This document shows positions 5,225 to 7,179 of a stretch of DNA of 7,179 nt, piece by piece (positions within the stretch are counted from its first letter, which is position 1; every line of letters begins with the position of its first letter). The DNA is from Chloroflexota bacterium (GTDB lineage Bacteria; Chloroflexota; Limnocylindria; QHBO01): contig JAHWJN010000066.1 of the NCBI GenBank assembly GCA_019348395.1, positions 1-7,179 on the forward strand, read 5' to 3'. The translations under genes and the position numbers were made by a program. The notes below the pieces were generated by a model. It was not told the DNA's origin. It did not search any database and saw only the letters and a program-made list of their open reading frames with translations.

Positions 5225-5250
5225 CGTGGTGGCGCGGCAGCGGCGACACT
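5221..5250 (+). promoter_or_regulatory. Candidate promoter of the riboswitch-terC transcript
   Basis: TTGACG (5221-5226, five of six to the -35 consensus) is followed after 18 bases by GACACT (5245-5250, a weak -10). Transcription would begin around 5257, immediately before the P1 helix of the riboswitch at 5259. That placement is what makes the otherwise weak -10 credible. The -35 box overlaps the stop codon of the DUF1634 gene. Confidence 0.42.
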
Positions 5251-5258
5251 CCCCGGGC

Positions 5259-5362
5259 CCGAGGGGGAGTACCCCACCGAGGTGTCATCGTCAGGACGGC
5301 GGCCGCATGAGCCGCCCGGTGGCATCGGCCGATGCACACGCTGGGTCGGGAGAGACCTTCGG
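5259..5362 (+). promoter_or_regulatory. yybP-ykoY manganese riboswitch
   Basis: This 161-base gap carries the two hallmark blocks of the yybP-ykoY family (Mn2+-sensing): GGGGAGTA at 5264-5271 and GAGACCTTCG at 5352-5361. P1 forms between CCGAGGG (5259-5265) and CCTTCGG (5356-5362), seven pairs with one G-U. Inside, CCACCG (5274-5279) pairs with CGGTGG (5317-5322), and a coaxial hairpin GGCGGC/GCCGCC (5298-5303 with 5311-5316) follows. A further CCGA/TCGG pairing (5329-5332 with 5346-5349) can close the second arm next to the GAGACC block. The next gene is TerC, one of the classic targets of this riboswitch (for example E. coli alx). The sequence blocks, the P1 pairing and the gene context agree; the exact inner fold is less sure. 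Confidence 0.9.
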
Positions 5363-5390
5363 CACGTCGCTGTGGAGATTCCTGCGTGCC
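5361..5390 (+). promoter_or_regulatory. Start-codon sequestering hairpin (expression platform)
   Basis: GGCACG (5361-5366) pairs perfectly with CGTGCC (5385-5390), which contains the GTG start (5386-5388) of terC; the GGAG ribosome binding site (5374-5377) is in the 18-base loop. G5361 and G5362 are also the last two bases of riboswitch P1, so P1 and this hairpin compete. When Mn2+ holds P1, the start should be freed, predicting translation on with manganese. Confidence 0.68.
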
Positions 5391-6333
5391 TGACTACGTC
5401 TCGTGGATCATCTTCGTCGTCGCCGTCGGCGGCCTGCTCTCGCTCGACCTGTTCGTCTTCCACCGCGAGGCCAAGCCGGTGCGCATGCGCGAGGCGGCCA
5501 TCTGGGTCGGTGTGTGGGTCAGCCTCGGGCTCGCCTTCGGCGGCTGGATCTTCCTGACCCGGGGCGCGACGAGTGGCGCGGAGTATCTGGCCGGCTATCT
5601 CATCGAGTACTCGCTCTCGATGGACAACGTCTTCGTCTTCGCCGTCCTGTTCGCCTATTTCGGCGTCCCGCCGCAGTACCAGCATCGGCTCCTGTTCTGG
5701 GGCGTGATGGGCGCCATCGTGTTTCGGGCCATCTTCATCGTGGCCGGGACGGCGCTGCTGAGCACCTTCCACTTCGTGATCTACCTCTTCGGCGCGCTGC
5801 TGCTGTTCACCGCGTGGCGGATGGTGACCGTCGGCACCGACAACGTCGATCCCGGCGCGAACCCGGTGCTCCGCCTCATGCGGCGTGCCATCCCGGTCAC
5901 CGACGACTTCGAGGGACAGAAGTTCTTCACCCGCCGGGACGGCAAGCTGTGGGCGACGCCGCTGTTCGCGGCGCTGGTCGTGGTGGAGACGAGCGACATC
6001 ATGTTCGCGATCGACAGCGTGCCGGCCATCCTCGCCATCACCCAGGACACCTTCATCGTCTTCACCTCGAACGCGTTCGCGATCATGGGCCTCCGGTCCC
6101 TCTACTTTCTGCTCGCCGGCCTCATCGATCGATTCGAGTACCTGAAGTACGGGCTCGCCGCGCTGCTCGCCTTCGCGGGGCTGAAGATGATCCTGAGCGA
6201 TGTGATCCACCTCGATGTGTGGCTCTCGCTCGGCATCATCGTCGCGATCCTCGCCACCTCGGTCGCGATTTCGCTCCTCGCGACGCGGCACCGCGACGTC
6301 CCCGAACGCACGCCGCCACCGATGAACGACTGA
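5386..6333 (+). CDS. TerC-family membrane protein, likely Mn2+ exporter
   Basis: A 315-residue integral membrane protein of the TerC/Alx family. Characterised members (Alx of E. coli, MeeF/MeeY of Bacillus) export manganese; older links are to tellurite resistance. Family motifs: LSMDNVFVF (77-85) and ETSDIMFAIDSVPAI (201-215), both with membrane-embedded acidic residues suited to metal binding, plus FTSNAFAIMGLRSLYFLL (226-243). About eight to nine hydrophobic segments occur: near 6-25, 37-57, 70-92, 102-122, 128-146, 190-215, 222-246, 254-272 and 278-300. A cytoplasmic-looking loop at 148-188 is charged. GTG 5386 is chosen because GGAG (5374-5377) lies eight bases upstream and the family starts with this first helix; an ATG at 5332 would lie inside the riboswitch. 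Regulation is expected from the riboswitch and its start-codon hairpin. The length is normal and the motifs are intact. Confidence 0.94.
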   Translation: MPDYVSWIIFVVAVGGLLSLDLFVFHREAKPVRMREAAIWVGVWVSLGLAFGGWIFLTRGATSGAEYLAGYLIEYSLSMDNVFVFAVLFAYFGVPPQYQHRLLFWGVMGAIVFRAIFIVAGTALLSTFHFVIYLFGALLLFTAWRMVTVGTDNVDPGANPVLRLMRRAIPVTDDFEGQKFFTRRDGKLWATPLFAALVVVETSDIMFAIDSVPAILAITQDTFIVFTSNAFAIMGLRSLYFLLAGLIDRFEYLKYGLAALLAFAGLKMILSDVIHLDVWLSLGIIVAILATSVAISLLATRHRDVPERTPPPMND

Positions 6334-6354
6334 TCCACCGAGTCCGTGGGGCCC

Positions 6355-6371
6355 CTCCGGGCGGGCCGGAG
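6355..6371 (+). terminator. Terminator-like hairpin after terC
   Basis: CTCCGG (6355-6360) and CCGGAG (6366-6371) form a perfect 6-bp stem around GCGGG, 21 bases after the terC stop. A short CCAC/GTGG pairing (6335-6338 with 6346-6349) precedes it. No T-run follows. It separates terC from the independently promoted ilvE. Confidence 0.45.
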
Positions 6372-6386
6372 CTGACCCCGCGCGGG

Positions 6387-6392
6387 TATACT
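6387..6392 (+). promoter_or_regulatory. -10 box (TATACT) for ilvE
   Basis: TATACT, identical to the two -10 boxes at the rpsF/CpaE divergent region, lies 72 bases before the ilvE start. The first transcribed base would be near 6399. No -35 hexamer is visible at normal spacing. Confidence 0.48.
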
Positions 6393-6404
6393 TCTTGCGC
6401 TCGG

Positions 6405-6434
6405 CGGCGCCCGGGGGGCGACGGCGAGGCGCCG
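6405..6434 (+). promoter_or_regulatory. ilvE leader hairpin
   Basis: CGGCGCC (6405-6411) pairs perfectly with GGCGCCG (6428-6434) around a 16-base G-rich loop, in the predicted 5' leader of ilvE and 17 bases before its ribosome binding site. It contains no T-run, and I see no leader peptide rich in Leu/Val/Ile codons, so classical attenuation is not supported. Confidence 0.3.
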
Positions 6435-6464
6435 GCGCGCAGACCGCAAGCAAGGAGACCATAC

Positions 6465-7179
6465 GTGCTGAAGCAGGAGAGTCGACCGGCCGCGGGATCG
6501 GTGGAGACCACCACCGAGCTGTGGGCGTTCTTCCGGGGCGAGTTCGTGCCGCTCCGTGACGCAAACATCAACGTCATGACGCACGGATTCAACTACGGCA
6601 CCGCGGTCTTCGAGGGTATCCGCGCCTACTGGAACACCGACGAGGAGCAGCTGTTCGCGCTCGAGCTCGTTCCGCACTACGAGCGGATTCGGGCATCCGC
6701 CGCCCTCCTCATGATGGAGGTCCCCCAGTCCGCCGAGGAGCTCGCCGAGATCACCGTCGAGCTCCTTCGTCGTGATGGGCTGCGCGAGGACGTCTACATC
6801 CGACCGATCGTCTACAAGAGCTCCGAGACGATCGGCGTGCGACTCCACAACCTCGACGCCGACGTCACCATCTTCGGCATCCCGTTCGGGCAGTACATCG
6901 ACACCGAGGGCGGCATCCGGGCCATGGTCAGCAGCTGGCGCCGGACGGACGACAACGCGATCCCGGCCCGGGGCAAGATCACCGGCGCGTACGTCAACGG
7001 CGCGCTCGCCAAGAGCGAGGCGCAGCTCAACGGCTTCGACGAGGCGATCGTGCTCACCGCCGACGGCCACGTCAGCGAGGGCAGTGCCGAGAACCTGTTC
7101 ATCGTCAAGGACGGCGTGCTGCTGACGCCTCCGGTGACCGACAACATCCTCGAGGGCATCACGCGCCGACGCTTGATGG
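6465..7179 (+). CDS. ilvE: Branched-chain amino acid aminotransferase (5' part)
   Basis: A class IV, PLP-dependent aminotransferase that makes the last step of leucine, isoleucine and valine synthesis and the first step of their breakdown, with 2-oxoglutarate/glutamate as partner. 238 codons are present; the gene runs off the window, and the family is usually about 300-310 residues. Seen: an N-terminal WAFFRGEFVPLRDANINV, then THGFNYGTAVFEGIRAY (39-55), typical of IlvE; IRPIVYKSS (112-120); the PLP lysine K171 in RGKITGAYVN; and SEGSAENLFIVKDGVLLTPP (204-223), whose E205 should contact the pyridine nitrogen. GTG 6465 is chosen because AAGGAG (6452-6457) lies seven bases upstream and the family start fits; an internal ATG at 6576 would remove conserved sequence. 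It is separated from terC by a hairpin and has its own -10 box, so it is probably a separate transcript. Confidence 0.96.
   Translation, partial: MLKQESRPAAGSVETTTELWAFFRGEFVPLRDANINVMTHGFNYGTAVFEGIRAYWNTDEEQLFALELVPHYERIRASAALLMMEVPQSAEELAEITVELLRRDGLREDVYIRPIVYKSSETIGVRLHNLDADVTIFGIPFGQYIDTEGGIRAMVSSWRRTDDNAIPARGKITGAYVNGALAKSEAQLNGFDEAIVLTADGHVSEGSAENLFIVKDGVLLTPPVTDNILEGITRRRLM

Noticed and set aside
5322..5335. 14-bp perfect palindrome GCATCGGCCGATGC as a possible operator
   Set aside because: It lies inside the riboswitch aptamer, where its bases are better explained by RNA helices.
5146..6564. 472-codon minus-strand frame covering terC and the riboswitch
   Set aside because: It is antisense to TerC, which has intact family motifs. 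Its own translation is charged low-complexity sequence (many Glu/Arg/His/Asp), typical of the complement of a GC-rich gene.
6102..7070. 322-codon minus-strand frame across ilvE and the terC end
   Set aside because: ilvE on the plus strand has all class IV aminotransferase motifs, including K171. The minus frame is its shadow.

Overview
The window is a compact, very GC-rich bacterial chromosome segment with short gaps and strongly G/C-ending codons. The rpsF-ssb-rpsR cluster, an S18 that keeps a C/C/C/H metal site, a CpaE/TadZ-like ATPase, a TauE + DUF1634 pair and a riboswitch-controlled TerC suggest a high-GC Terrabacteria-type organism. Chloroflexota is my best guess and Actinomycetota the alternative; nothing here settles it.

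Layout. Positions 12-518 (+) encode a DUF1801-type protein. A G/C-rich hairpin separates it from a small convergent hypothetical gene (582-857, -). A tRNA-Leu(UAA) with encoded CCA lies at 943-1026 (+). It converges on a minus-strand pair: a CpaE/TadZ-like protein with a degenerate receiver domain (1234-2511) and a small acidic protein (1034-1204). A divergent promoter region (about 2512-2707) then launches rpsF-ssb-rpsR (2708-4008, +). S6 carries a long acidic DDTS-repeat tail, and rplI does not follow rpsR. After a strong hairpin come TauE/SafE and a DUF1634 membrane protein, which overlap by ATGA (4068-5224).

The most informative non-coding element is at 5259-5362: a yybP-ykoY (manganese) riboswitch directly upstream of a TerC-family membrane protein that starts with GTG at 5386. 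The 3' strand of its P1 helix overlaps one arm of a hairpin that buries this GTG. This gives a simple model in which Mn2+ turns translation on for a likely Mn2+ exporter. The window ends inside ilvE (branched-chain aminotransferase), which has its own TATACT -10 box and leader hairpin.

Functionally the window is mostly housekeeping (translation, replication, branched-chain amino acids) plus ion/anion export. I see no insertion sequence, CRISPR array, phage gene or defence system. The riboswitch and its start-codon switch, the S6 tail and possible S6:S18 leader, and the isolated CpaE-like gene deserve the closest look.
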